Positions 1 to 8,201 of a stretch of 64,000 bases of DNA are shown here, piece by piece. Within the stretch, counting starts at the first letter, position 1, and each line of letters begins with the position of its first letter. The stretch lies in NCBI GenBank assembly GCA_025934695.1, contig JAICWS010000002.1:310001-374000 (forward strand), written 5' to 3'. Below the pieces are notes generated by a model that did no database searches, had not been told where the DNA came from, and worked only from the letters and a program-made list of their open reading frames with translations. Origin of the DNA: Alphaproteobacteria bacterium (GTDB lineage: Bacteria; Pseudomonadota; Alphaproteobacteria; Micavibrionales; UBA2020). The translations under genes were made by a program, and so were the position numbers.

Positions 1-580
1 ACTCCACGGCCTTGTCGAGCACCGGGACCGAGACCGAATTCTTCGCCCAATCCGGCATCGGCTCCTTGTTGCCCTGGTAGTAATACCAGACCGGCAGGTA
101 GAGGAGGAACACGACGATGAAGCCGCGCGCAAGACCGAAGCCCGCGCCCAGCAGCCGGTCGATAATGCCAAGCCCGGCTTCGGCGACCGCCCGGTTCAGG
201 AAGAAGCCGATCAGCGACATGACGAAATAGATGAAGAAGAACACGGAGGCATAGGCGCAGATCTGCGCCAGGTGCTCATGCGCGATGATGCCGAGCGCGA
301 GTTGCCCCTTGGCGAGCTGGGCGTCCGTGCCCTGCGCCGCCGCCGCCTTGGAAACGGCGGCTGCCGCCTGCTGGTCGGCAATCTTGCTGGCGTCGCTGTC
401 GACGTGCAGCCATTTCTCGAACGGCGGGATCATCAAGGGACCGCCGATGTAGGACGCGCCCATGGCGGAGACCAGCGCCACGATGGTGAAGACTTCGCGG
501 ATGATGCCGCGGAAATAGGCGATCAGCATGGACAGGAGCAGGATTATGCCGACGGTGATATCGAGCGCATCGGGGGTCAT
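1..580 (-). CDS. cvpA: CvpA family membrane protein (partial, C-terminus cut by window edge)
   Basis: The minus strand from the ATG at 580 reads 193 codons and runs off the left edge. Hydrophobic segments lie at about residues 6-24, 28-50, 105-125 and 145-168. A linker rich in Ala and Gln (about 65-90) separates the first and second pairs. This is the topology and sequence style of the CvpA/colicin V production family, integral inner-membrane proteins often found next to purF. It starts 3 bases after the radA stop, so the two genes are almost certainly co-transcribed. The radA-cvpA order is typical of alphaproteobacteria, and purF may lie beyond the edge. The family assignment is good; the cellular role is not established from this sequence. 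Confidence 0.85.
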   Translation of the reverse strand, partial: MTPDALDITVGIILLLSMLIAYFRGIIREVFTIVALVSAMGASYIGGPLMIPPFEKWLHVDSDASKIADQQAAAAVSKAAAAQGTDAQLAKGQLALGIIAHEHLAQICAYASVFFFIYFVMSLIGFFLNRAVAEAGLGIIDRLLGAGFGLARGFIVVFLLYLPVWYYYQGNKEPMPDWAKNSVSVPVLDKAVE

Positions 581-583
581 GGC

Positions 584-1951
584 TTAGTCGTCTCCTTCCG
601 AAAACAGCGGCAGAATGTCTTTAAGCTGGCGCGGCTGCACCAGCTTCATGTTCCCCGCGTTCGCGGGTTTCTTTCCCGACAGGCCCGGGATCAGCGCGCT
701 CTTGAATCCAAGTTTATAGGCTTCCTTCAGGCGGTTTTCAATCTGCCCCACGTTGCGGATCTCGCCCGACAGGCCGACTTCGCCGAAAATCACCATGTCC
801 TGCGGCACCGGCACGCCGGTGAGCGAGCTCGCCAGCGCCGCCGCGACGGCCAGGTCCGCCGCCGGTTCCGCGATGCGCAAGCCACCCGCCACGTTGAGAT
901 AAACGTCGTTCGGCCCGATGGTTACGCCGCAGCGCGCTTCGAGCACCGCCAGCACCATCGAGAGGCGCGCCTGGTCCCAGCCGATCACGGCGCGGCGCGG
1001 CGTGCCGAGTGGCGAGGGGGCGACGAGCGCCTGGATCTCGACGAGCACGGGGCGCGTGCCCTCCATGCCGGCGAAAACGGCCGAGCCGGAAATCTCCTGC
1101 TGGCGCTGCGACAAAAACAATTCAGACGGGTTCGGCACTTCGACGAGGCCCTGTTCGGCCATCTCGAAAACGCCGATTTCGTCGGTAGGCCCGAAGCGGT
1201 TCTTCACCGCGCGCAAAATCCGGAACGTATGGCCGCGGTCGCCCTCGAAATAGAGAACGGTGTCGACCATATGCTCCAGCACACGCGGACCCGCGATCTG
1301 GCCTTCCTTCGTCACATGGCCGACCAGCAGCAGGCAGACGCCGCGGCGCTTGGCGGCGCGGATCAATTCGGCGGCGCAGGCGCGTACCTGCGCGACCGTG
1401 CCGGGCGCGGAATCCAGATTGTCCAGATACATCGTCTGGATAGAGTCGATGACCAGCGCGTCGAAATTTTTCTTGTCGATGGTCTCAATGATGTCGCGCA
1501 CGTTGGTGGCCGATGCCAGCTCGACCGGCGCCTGCGCTAATCCTAAGCGCTGGGCGCGCATGCGTACCTGGTCCAGCGACTCTTCGCCCGACACATAGGC
1601 GCAGCGTGCGCTCTTCGACAACAAGGCGGTTGCCTGCAGGAGGATCGTGGATTTGCCGATGCCGGGGTCGCCGCCGATAAGCAGCGCTGAGCCGGGCACC
1701 AGTCCGCTGCCGGTGACGCGGTCGAATTCCTCGATGCCGGTCCTGCGGCGCTGCACATGTTCCGAAGCACCCGACAGCGGCGCGAATTCGATGACCTTGC
1801 CCTTGCCGCGGCCCAAATTCTGGGTCGGGCGGTTCTGCATGCTTTCCTCGACGATGGTATTCCATTCGCCGCACGCCTCGCACTTCCCTGCCCACCGGTT
1901 GTGGGAAGAGCCGCAGGACTGACAGACATAAAGCGTTGCGGGACGGGCCAT
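584..1951 (-). CDS. radA: DNA repair protein RadA
   Basis: 455 residues, the usual length for RadA/Sms. The N-terminal zinc finger has Cys 10, 13, 24 and 27. A RecA-like ATPase core follows, with Walker A GDPGIGKST at 94-102 and the RadA-specific KNRFG motif at 250-254. The C-terminal third is the Lon-protease-like domain. In known bacteria RadA is a DNA-dependent ATPase that helps branch migration and processing of recombination intermediates. It is the upstream gene of a probable radA-cvpA operon. No strong Shine-Dalgarno precedes the ATG at 1951, but the start is fixed by the conserved zinc finger near the N-terminus. Confidence 0.97.
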   Translation of the reverse strand: MARPATLYVCQSCGSSHNRWAGKCEACGEWNTIVEESMQNRPTQNLGRGKGKVIEFAPLSGASEHVQRRRTGIEEFDRVTGSGLVPGSALLIGGDPGIGKSTILLQATALLSKSARCAYVSGEESLDQVRMRAQRLGLAQAPVELASATNVRDIIETIDKKNFDALVIDSIQTMYLDNLDSAPGTVAQVRACAAELIRAAKRRGVCLLLVGHVTKEGQIAGPRVLEHMVDTVLYFEGDRGHTFRILRAVKNRFGPTDEIGVFEMAEQGLVEVPNPSELFLSQRQQEISGSAVFAGMEGTRPVLVEIQALVAPSPLGTPRRAVIGWDQARLSMVLAVLEARCGVTIGPNDVYLNVAGGLRIAEPAADLAVAAALASSLTGVPVPQDMVIFGEVGLSGEIRNVGQIENRLKEAYKLGFKSALIPGLSGKKPANAGNMKLVQPRQLKDILPLFSEGDD

Positions 1952-2086
1952 ATTTTCTAATTAACCAGATAGATTTCGCGGTGGCAAACGATAAGCCGAT
2001 TCTGAAATATTAAAATTTGACAGCCGTTCCAGGTTCTAATATTGCTTTTGTTAATCAAAGGGATAATATTCAGCCGGTACCTGTCT

Positions 2087-2115
2087 TTGACATAATAATT
2101 AAAAAAGGGTAAACT
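2087..2115 (+). promoter_or_regulatory. sigma-70 type promoter for the 2169 gene
   Basis: TTGACA at 2087-2092, a 17-base spacer, then TAAACT at 2110-2115, which is close to the housekeeping consensus. Transcription would start near 2122, giving a leader of about 45 bases before the ATG at 2169. A second weaker pair (TTGACA near 2016, TATTGC) lies upstream in the same direction. Confidence 0.6.
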
Positions 2116-2168
2116 ACTATGATAGACCGAAACGACTGGACCGAGATCGGTTAGAGGGGGTTAACGAA

Positions 2169-3023
2169 ATGGCGAATGAGAACAACGAACCGGGTGCCCA
2201 TATCACCAATTTCGGCACCGGCCCCGACCCCAGCAATCCCGACGATCCGTCCAAGTGGACCGGCTGGCAGCCGCCGCAAGCCAGCAAAGGGGATGTGATC
2301 AAGCACAAGCTCGGTCTCGATGTACGCTTCCCGCCTTCCCTGTGGCTCCGCAAATGGTGCGAATACTGGGGTGAAAAACCCAAGCATAGCTGGACCGTCG
2401 GCGGCCTGTTCACGAAAAACAAATTTGTCGTCTGGCCCTTAAGCCGCGGCGCCCGCCTGGCCGAGCGCGTGATGATGGCCAAAGGCCTTCTCTTTGCCGC
2501 TCCCATTATCGTCGCTCATCCGCTGGCGCTTCCGATCGTGATTCCGCTTATCCTCAGCGCGAAATGCGAGGCGCTGGGACTGGGCATCGTCGCGCAGGGT
2601 TGCACGACGGCCTCGCGTTTCGTGGTGCAGATGTTCGACCAGATCATCAACGGCCACGACGACCAGCGCAGGAAAAAGGCCGAGGAGAAGGGCATTATCG
2701 TTCCCGAGCCGACACAGGCCAACGTCTTCGACCGTCTCATCAAATACGGCAACACCGGCCACTCCCCCACCAATCAGTTCAACAGCAACGCCGCGCCGGG
2801 CGGCAGCAACGATCCGTACAATATCGGCAATACCGTCATCTGGGGCGCCGCAGGCAGCGCGCCGCAGCCCGGCAACGGCCAGAAATACGAGGAGCCCTTC
2901 CAGGTTCCCTCCGAAGACACGGTGCGTGTCGGCAGCTCGGGCCGCGAAAGCGGCTGGCAACACAACCACCACATCGGCAGTTCGGGGCCGCGTCCCAGCC
3001 ACGGCCATGGCGGCGGGGGCTGA
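2169..3023 (+). CDS. hypothetical protein with hydrophobic core and Gly/His-rich tail
   Basis: 284 residues, not recognised. The N-terminus is polar and Pro/Asn-rich. Residues about 95-135 hold a hydrophobic stretch (AAPIIVAHPLALPIVIPLIL) that could span or dip into a membrane. A charged helix follows, then a low-complexity Gly/Asn/Ser tail ending in HGHGGGG. No signal peptide is visible. The start is supported by a purine-rich AGAGGGGG about 9 bases upstream of the ATG and by the promoter at 2087. It is a single gene, bounded on the right by a bidirectional terminator. The tail could bind metal or be unstructured; that is a guess from composition. Confidence 0.7.
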   Translation: MANENNEPGAHITNFGTGPDPSNPDDPSKWTGWQPPQASKGDVIKHKLGLDVRFPPSLWLRKWCEYWGEKPKHSWTVGGLFTKNKFVVWPLSRGARLAERVMMAKGLLFAAPIIVAHPLALPIVIPLILSAKCEALGLGIVAQGCTTASRFVVQMFDQIINGHDDQRRKKAEEKGIIVPEPTQANVFDRLIKYGNTGHSPTNQFNSNAAPGGSNDPYNIGNTVIWGAAGSAPQPGNGQKYEEPFQVPSEDTVRVGSSGRESGWQHNHHIGSSGPRPSHGHGGGG

Positions 3024-3055
3024 TTTCCACCCATTCCACCGGCATAAAAAACTTC

Positions 3056-3086
3056 AGGCCCCTCGTGCGAAACCGCAGAGGGGCCT
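3056..3086. terminator. bidirectional terminator hairpin
   Basis: A perfect 9-base stem (AGGCCCCTC at 3056-3064 with GAGGGGCCT at 3078-3086) and a 13-base loop. It is flanked by an A-rich run on the left and TTTATCT on the right. It lies between the convergent 2169 gene and rplT and can serve both. Confidence 0.75.
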
Positions 3087-3117
3087 TCAGTTTATCTTAT
3101 CGCGGAAAAGACGCTCT

Positions 3118-3486
3118 TTAAGCGGCTTTTTTGCCGGCAGCGGCTTTCGCCTGTTCGCAGATCTTGCCGAAGCCTTCCGCATCGTGCACGGCGATATCGG
3201 CCAGCACTTTGCGGTCCAGCGTGATGCCGGCCGCCTTCAGGCCGCCCATCAGGCGGGAGTAGGTCAGGCCGTGCAGGCGCGCGCCCGCGTTGATGCGCTG
3301 GATCCACAGGCCGCGGAAATCGCGCTTCTTGGCGCGGCGGTCGCGGTATGCGTAGCGCAGCGCCTTTTCAAGGCGCTCGATAGCGACGCGATAGCATTTG
3401 CTGCCGCGGCCATAGTAGCCCTTCGACATGCGAAGGACTTTCTTGTGGCGGTTGATCGAGGCTGTGCCTCCCTTGACGCGTGCCAT
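3118..3486 (-). CDS. rplT: 50S ribosomal protein L20
   Basis: 122 residues, basic, with the highly conserved L20 N-terminus (MARVKGG, then [17 protein letters not shown]) and the [18 protein letters not shown] block. L20 binds 23S rRNA early in large-subunit assembly and in several bacteria represses its own operon. Its ATG overlaps the rpmI stop by one base (TAATG), which implies translational coupling. The stop is followed by the bidirectional terminator at 3056-3086. Confidence 0.98.
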   Translation of the reverse strand: MARVKGGTASINRHKKVLRMSKGYYGRGSKCYRVAIERLEKALRYAYRDRRAKKRDFRGLWIQRINAGARLHGLTYSRLMGGLKAAGITLDRKVLADIAVHDAEGFGKICEQAKAAAGKKAA

Positions 3487-3743
3487 TATGCAGCCTCCTT
3501 CGCAGCTTTACCTTCGTAACGGCGCTTTTGGCGCTTCAGCTTGCGCTGGTACGGCAGGTAGTTGTCGAGAAGGATTTTGCCGTCAGCTTCACACATGATC
3601 AGCGTGGAGCGGCCTTCCCGTTTCATTCTTTTGGATTTGTTGGTCATCAGGTGGCGCTTGTGTGCGGCGCGAGCCTGCACTTTACCGCGGCGGGTGACAC
3701 CAAAGCGCTTCTTCGCGCCCGAGTGCGTTTTCATCTTTGGCAT
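3486..3743 (-). CDS. rpmI: 50S ribosomal protein L35 with C-terminal extension
   Basis: 85 residues against the usual 64-67. The N-terminal half ([14 protein letters not shown], then a basic stretch with [12 protein letters not shown]) matches L35. The C-terminal region carries about 20 additional basic residues ending KAAKEAA. It is preceded by a good Shine-Dalgarno (AAAGGA, about 8 bases upstream). It forms an rpmI-rplT pair with the next gene by a one-base overlap. infC, which often precedes rpmI, is not upstream here: the next gene on that side is a divergent PilZ gene. Confidence 0.95.
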   Translation of the reverse strand: MPKMKTHSGAKKRFGVTRRGKVQARAAHKRHLMTNKSKRMKREGRSTLIMCEADGKILLDNYLPYQRKLKRQKRRYEGKAAKEAA

Positions 3744-4004
3744 TTTGTTTTCCTTTCAATAATGAACCGTCCTCGAGGCAGCCAAGACGAGCCAGAGGGC
3801 GGGTGCGGCTTTAAAAAATCCGCTTTATCGCCACAGGTTATATGCCGCCGAGACGTTTAAAGTCAAGCAAATCTGGTGCTTTATGATAAAACACCCACCA
3901 TTATTTTACATAATCTATGATAAACAGCCTCGTCGCGCATTTGGCTTTTATCCACACCGGTCTTATAATGGGCGCGGGGATGTGCAGATGAAAAGGGGAC
4001 GATC

Positions 4005-4400
4005 ATGATCAACAAAATTCTTGAGAAGTTGGGACTAGGCGACGGATCTCTTTATCAGAGCATCGACACGCGCCGCAAGCACATGCGCCATGAAGGCGTC
4101 CAGGGCGAAGTCCTCGTGCAGGACCGGACCTACGGCCTGAAGGACTGGAGCATGGGCGGCATCTGCTTCGAAAGCCAGCTGGGCCCCGGCGTCTCGGTCG
4201 GCGACAAGGTGCATTTCACCCTGCGCTTCCGCCTCCCGCATGAAACCGTGCTGATCGGCCAGACCGGCCGCGTGGTGCGCGCGGCGAAGCGGGCCGTCGC
4301 GGCGGAATTCCTGCCGCTGTCGCCCGAGGCGCGCCGCAAGTTCGCGCGCGTCATCGACAGCCTCCACGCCAATAACTTTCTTGAGTCGCAGGTTGCCTAA
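4005..4400 (+). CDS. PilZ domain protein, probable c-di-GMP receptor
   Basis: 131 residues forming one PilZ domain. The two binding signatures are present: the arginine motif RRKHMR at 23-28 and DWSMGG at 47-52, which fits the D/N-x-S-x-x-G pattern. Proteins with both motifs generally bind cyclic di-GMP and relay it to motility, polysaccharide or cell-cycle targets. A short amphipathic helix precedes the domain. The start is set by AAGGGGACG just upstream of the ATG. No partner gene is adjacent, so the target is unknown; the flagellar region lies about 18 kb away. Confidence 0.88.
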   Translation: MINKILEKLGLGDGSLYQSIDTRRKHMRHEGVQGEVLVQDRTYGLKDWSMGGICFESQLGPGVSVGDKVHFTLRFRLPHETVLIGQTGRVVRAAKRAVAAEFLPLSPEARRKFARVIDSLHANNFLESQVA

Positions 4401-4457
4401 GCCCTGAAAAGACGCTACATATAATGAGGTTTTTCCAATGTTTAAGGAGCCTCATTC

Positions 4458-4778
4458 ATGGGTCCCCTCGTCGGAGTAATGTGCTTTCTGGGCGCCGCGA
4501 TCGCCTGGGCCTTCTTCGCCTTCCAGCCTGAATATGCCAACAAGAGGGCGCTCAGCGTCTTCAACTGGTCGGTCCTGGGCGCGGGCAGCATGATCGTCCT
4601 TGCGCTCATGTTCAACATCGACATGTTCCTGAACATGATCCCCGATGCGGGCAAGTACAAGATCGGCTTCGAATTTGCGGGGGCGCTCGGCGTCGAGGTC
4701 ATCTGGCTCAGCATCATGTTCCTGCTGCGGAATTTCTGGATTTTCAAGCCGCCCCGGCGTCCGGGCGGATGGGGTTAA
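4458..4778 (+). CDS. small inner-membrane protein, three predicted helices
   Basis: 106 residues, not recognised. Hydrophobic segments at about 2-21, 35-57 and 73-93, then a short basic Pro/Arg tail (FKPPRRPGGWG). The Shine-Dalgarno AAGGAG sits 9 bases before the ATG. The stop is only 4 bases from the pyrE start, so it is probably co-transcribed with pyrE. No catalytic motif is visible. Confidence 0.75.
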   Translation: MGPLVGVMCFLGAAIAWAFFAFQPEYANKRALSVFNWSVLGAGSMIVLALMFNIDMFLNMIPDAGKYKIGFEFAGALGVEVIWLSIMFLLRNFWIFKPPRRPGGWG

Positions 4779-4782
4779 GACC

Positions 4783-5478
4783 ATGACCGTGAATTTCGAC
4801 CGCTCCGCCGCCGCCGCCCGCGTCGCGAACCTGCTGCTCGACATCGGCGCCGTCAACTTCGACGCGGTCAAGCCGTTCATTTTCACTTCCGGCTGGGCCA
4901 GCCCGGTTTATATCGACTGCCGGCGCGTGATCTCATTCCTGCCCGAGCGCCGCGAGATCATCCGCCTCGGCGGCGAGCTGCTCAAAGCCTCCTGTGATAT
5001 TTCAAAAGTCGATTATATCGCGGGCGGCGAGACCGCGGGCATTTCCTATGCCGCCTGGCTGTCGGAAGCCCTCGACAAGCCGATGCTCTACGTGCGCAAG
5101 AAGCCCAAGGGCTTCGGGCGCGGCGCGCAGATCGAAGGCCATATGCCCGATGGCGCGAAAGTCCTCCTCGTCGAGGACCTGGCGACCGATGGCGCGTCGA
5201 AGGTCGCCTTCGCGAACGCATTGCGCGATGGCGGCGCCCAGGTGTCCGACGTCTTCTCGGTCTTTTTCTACGGCATCTACCGCGAAAGCGCGCAGATTTT
5301 CGCCGATGCGCAGCTGACGCTCCATGCGCTCGCGACCTGGAAGGACGTGCTGGCCGCGGCCAGGGCGCGCCGGCTGTTCCCGGCGGCGGTCTTCACTGAG
5401 GTCGAAAAATTCCTCGACGCGCCGGCCGAATGGTCGCGCGACCACGGCGGCGCTTTCGAGCGCAAAACCGCCGGGTAA
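4783..5478 (+). CDS. pyrE: orotate phosphoribosyltransferase
   Basis: 231 residues starting at the ATG four bases after the preceding gene. The PRPP-binding loop is VLLVEDLATDGASK (about residues 127-140), and the flexible catalytic loop is RKKPKGFGRGAQIEG just before it. The enzyme joins orotate and PRPP to make OMP in pyrimidine synthesis. The frame continues upstream into the previous gene, but the conserved part begins soon after this ATG, so the shorter start is preferred. The C-terminal part matches the longer alphaproteobacterial form. Confidence 0.95.
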   Translation: MTVNFDRSAAAARVANLLLDIGAVNFDAVKPFIFTSGWASPVYIDCRRVISFLPERREIIRLGGELLKASCDISKVDYIAGGETAGISYAAWLSEALDKPMLYVRKKPKGFGRGAQIEGHMPDGAKVLLVEDLATDGASKVAFANALRDGGAQVSDVFSVFFYGIYRESAQIFADAQLTLHALATWKDVLAAARARRLFPAAVFTEVEKFLDAPAEWSRDHGGAFERKTAG

Positions 5479-5586
5479 TTATCCATAATCCGCATAAATG
5501 TAACGCCTGGCGCGGAATTTGCCGGATGAATTGACATATCCCCAAAATTGCGGTTGAATTGCCCATCTTAGGGAAAAGGTGACCGC

Positions 5587-5817
5587 ATGGACGATTATTA
5601 CGCCCGCCGCGCCTACGACAATACCAACGAAATCCAGCGCGACGTCCGCCGCCTGGCAGAGGCGCAGCGCGCGAATCATGCGTCGCTCGCGACGGCCTTC
5701 AACCGCATGGCCGATGTGCTCGAAACGCTCGTCCACGAAGTCCGCCAGCTGCGCGAGGACCTGAACCCGAAGACGCTCGACAAGCCGCAGCTGCCGCGAC
5801 CCGAAGGAGGCGCGTAA
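5587..5817 (+). CDS. small coiled-coil protein, paralogue of the next gene
   Basis: 76 residues, not recognised. It is mostly one charged helix with heptad-like spacing (DVRRLAEAQRANHASLATAF, then AFNRMADVLETLVHEVRQLR) and a Pro-rich tail. The segment from AFNRMAD to the tail (LDKPQLPRP) closely matches AFNRMAE through VDKPKRLPQP in the following gene. The two therefore look like a tandem duplication. The ATG is preceded by GGGAAAAGGTGACC, which holds a usable Shine-Dalgarno. It lies 4 bases before the next gene, so both are on one transcript. Confidence 0.7.
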   Translation: MDDYYARRAYDNTNEIQRDVRRLAEAQRANHASLATAFNRMADVLETLVHEVRQLREDLNPKTLDKPQLPRPEGGA

Positions 5818-5821
5818 GCCA

Positions 5822-6100
5822 ATGGCTCTCGACGCGAACGATTACAATCTGCTCAAATCCCTGCGCAACGCCACGCGCGAAACGGGAGAGGCGACGGCGC
5901 AGCGGCTCGATAAAATCGTGGACGCGCAGCGCACGCTCATTTCCGCAACGGAAAAATCTCTCGGCAATGACGAGCGCCTGATCGAAGCCTTCAACCGTAT
6001 GGCCGAGGCCGTCGACAATCTCGCGTCCGAAGTGAAGCAGCTGCGCGCAGACCTCGCACCGCCCGTCGACAAGCCCAAGCGCTTGCCCCAGCCGCAATAG
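5822..6100 (+). CDS. small coiled-coil protein, paralogue of the previous gene
   Basis: 92 residues, not recognised. Predicted helical almost throughout. The region from about residue 57 (AFNRMAEAVDNLASEVKQLR) repeats the corresponding part of the upstream 76-residue protein. The N-terminal 50 residues are unrelated to it. The Shine-Dalgarno GGAGG lies about 10 bases upstream, inside the end of the previous gene, which suggests coupled translation. A role as a small oligomerising adaptor would fit the shape but is unproven. Confidence 0.7.
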   Translation: MALDANDYNLLKSLRNATRETGEATAQRLDKIVDAQRTLISATEKSLGNDERLIEAFNRMAEAVDNLASEVKQLRADLAPPVDKPKRLPQPQ

Positions 6101-6166
6101 CGTAGTTTATTCGAAGATCCGGAGTTAGCTGCTTCATAAAGATCGCGGCGAAGCCGCAATGGATTG

Positions 6167-6228
6167 GCACGAAGTTACGAAGTAACGAAGTTTGCGGCGT
6201 GTATCTTCGTGACTTCGTAACTTCGTGC
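6167..6228. repeat. inverted array of an 8-bp iteron (3+3)
   Basis: Three copies of ACGAAGT spaced exactly 8 bp (6169, 6177, 6185) face three inverted copies, ACTTCGT at 6220 and 6212 and a variant TCTTCGT at 6204. The 24-base arms pair with one mismatch around a 14-base loop. A second perfect palindrome, GCTTCGCGCGAAGC, lies at 6253-6266. The array sits between the convergent coiled-coil gene and the site-2 protease gene, so it may also act as a terminator. Confidence 0.75.
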
Positions 6229-6302
6229 GGCGGACTGCCCTATGATAAATGCGCTTCGCGCGAAGCAGGAAAGAACTCTGGCTCTCCGGTTCTCCGGTAA
6301 AA

Positions 6303-7466
6303 TTACGCGGTGCGGCTGGTGATGACGGGCTTGTTGCTGTCGATTTTCATCGTGATGGACAGATAGGCCGCGAGATCGCGGTAGGACACGATGCCCAGGA
6401 AATTCTTTCCGTCGGCCACGAGGACCTGCTCTTTGCGCAGGCGCTGCATGAGGTCGAGGGCGTCGGCGGCGTTGTAATCGGGCCCGACCGAGTTCTTGTC
6501 GGTCAGCGGTTCCATGACACTCGCCACATGCAGCCAATGCCACTTGTGACGGTCGAGCGACAAAATCGCCTGCAGGGTGATAATGCCCGCCAGCTCGCCA
6601 CGGTCGACGACCGGGAAGCTGCGCTGGTAATGCTTGTAGACGTAATTGTCGACAAGGTCAGAAATGGTGAGGTCCGGGGAGACGGTGACGACCTGCGGCT
6701 GCAAAAAGCGCGACACGGTCTCTGTCCCGAGGAGCGAGCGGCTTTCGGTCTGCCGAACCGCATAGGCGCCCGCGCCATGCACGAAGAATCCCAGCAGGCC
6801 GAACCACATGCCCGACAGCATGTCGTTGAACCAGACGATGCGGTAGCAGGCATAGGCAAGCAGCAGGTAAGCGAAGCAGGCGCCCATTTCAGATGCGATG
6901 CGCGTGGCAAGCACCAGGTTGTCCTTCATCTTCCAGATGACGGCGCGAAGCGCGCGCCCGCCGTCGAGCGGGAAGGCCGGCACGATGTTGAAGACGGCGA
7001 TCAACATGTTGAGCCCGCCGAGATATCCCAGCACCTGCCAAGCCGCCGTCGCGTCCGGGAAATACATCTGCACCAGCGCCTTCGCCGCCCAGAAGAACAA
7101 GCCCATCAATGCGCTCATGATCGGACCCGCGATCGCCATCAGGAACTCGCCCTTGGGATGGCTGGGGTCGCCCTTCATGACCGCCACGCCGCCGAAGATG
7201 AACAGCGTGATGCTTTCGATCGGCATGTGGTAATATTCCGCAATCACCGCGTGTGCGACCTCGTGGGCGATGATCGAGGCGAAGATGCCGCAGATCGAGG
7301 CGAAGCCCATCATCTGATAGGTCTGAGGGCTATGGCCCGGATAATCGAGGGGAAAGGCCTTGTTGATGAGCGTCCAGCAGATCAGCACGGACAGGAACAG
7401 CCAGCTGCCATCGGCCTTCACCGGGAAGCCGAAAAAGTGAAACAGGGTGACGCGCCTGAAGAACAC
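6303..7466 (-). CDS. site-2 protease family (M50) membrane metalloprotease with CBS pair
   Basis: 387 residues from the GTG at 7466. This GTG is chosen because GAGG lies 7 bases upstream and the family-typical start (FFGFPVKADGSWL) follows at once. An in-frame GTG at 7541 would add 25 residues. Zinc site: HEVAH at about 68-72, and NIVPAFPLDGG (about 160-170), whose Asp is the third ligand. Five or six hydrophobic helices are present, then two C-terminal CBS domains (about 225-380). This is the architecture of the archaeal/bacterial S2P-CBS group, which cleaves membrane substrates and senses adenylates through CBS. The substrate is unknown. Confidence 0.92.
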   Translation of the reverse strand: MFFRRVTLFHFFGFPVKADGSWLFLSVLICWTLINKAFPLDYPGHSPQTYQMMGFASICGIFASIIAHEVAHAVIAEYYHMPIESITLFIFGGVAVMKGDPSHPKGEFLMAIAGPIMSALMGLFFWAAKALVQMYFPDATAAWQVLGYLGGLNMLIAVFNIVPAFPLDGGRALRAVIWKMKDNLVLATRIASEMGACFAYLLLAYACYRIVWFNDMLSGMWFGLLGFFVHGAGAYAVRQTESRSLLGTETVSRFLQPQVVTVSPDLTISDLVDNYVYKHYQRSFPVVDRGELAGIITLQAILSLDRHKWHWLHVASVMEPLTDKNSVGPDYNAADALDLMQRLRKEQVLVADGKNFLGIVSYRDLAAYLSITMKIDSNKPVITSRTA

Positions 7467-7579
7467 CGTCTTGCCTCTATGACCGTATTGCGGAAAAAGC
7501 CGTTCCCTCGCCGAGGAAGAGGCCTTGGCTTCCCTTGCCACTTTCCATTAAAATATACCCCGATGGGGAAAGACAAGAC

Positions 7580-8110
7580 ATGAAAATCATGCACCCCCGC
7601 CCAAGAAGGGCGATGTTTGCCCTGACGGCGGCGCTTTTCTTAGGCGGCTGCGCCAACCTGCCGCCCTGGTTTCCGGGACAGCAGTCGCAGCAGTATCATC
7701 CGCTGGACAGCGAGGTCGCCCAGATGGCGGCGCCTCAGCCGCCGCCGCCCGCGACGCCCCCGCTCTATTGCCGGATCGGCCGCGGCGACGCGCATTTCGC
7801 CAAAGGCTGGGCCGGCTACAACGAAGCCTTTTTCAGCCTCGAGCCTGATGCGCGGGTGACCGTGCCCATCGTCGAAAGGAAAGGCGGCGGCATGGCGCAG
7901 GTCGTGGGCATTTTCGACACGGGCGGGCAAAAGCTCATCTTCTGCCCGATGGTCGACGGGCCGCCCGACAAGCGGATCGCCTGCACCAGCCTTTACGCGC
8001 TGGACGACGACCTGACCGCGGGCGTCAAGCGCACCTTCGACATCCCCTCGGCGCTCCGCGGGGCCTCGATCACCTGCGCCTACCGGCAAGATGCGCTGCA
8101 GAAGCTCTAG
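7580..8110 (+). CDS. putative lipoprotein
   Basis: 176 residues from the ATG at 7580, chosen because it gives a compact signal peptide: basic n-region with RPRR, hydrophobic core, lipobox LGGC with Cys 24. The mature part begins with a Pro-rich linker (about 55-65). It continues as an unrecognised domain with four Cys (C69, C139, C151, C168 roughly), possibly disulphide-bonded in the periplasm. It is divergent from the site-2 protease gene. No residues resemble a known enzyme. Confidence 0.7.
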   Translation: MKIMHPRPRRAMFALTAALFLGGCANLPPWFPGQQSQQYHPLDSEVAQMAAPQPPPPATPPLYCRIGRGDAHFAKGWAGYNEAFFSLEPDARVTVPIVERKGGGMAQVVGIFDTGGQKLIFCPMVDGPPDKRIACTSLYALDDDLTAGVKRTFDIPSALRGASITCAYRQDALQKL

Positions 8111-8201
8111 CCTTGCGCGCCCCGGTAAGCTTGCTGTAAGAAAAACGAGCCATATTTTATGTTTTTAAGAGTATCGAAAGCCCTTTAAGGAAGGCGCCAC
8201 T

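Noticed and set aside
272-1540. Long plus-strand frame opposite radA
   Set aside because: His/Arg/Gln-rich translation typical of an antisense frame in GC-rich DNA; radA on the other strand is certain.
2119-2154. Frame of 11 codons (MIDRNDWTEIG) before the 2169 gene
   Set aside because: The ATG lies too close to the -10 box to be within the transcript, and the composition shows no amino-acid bias.
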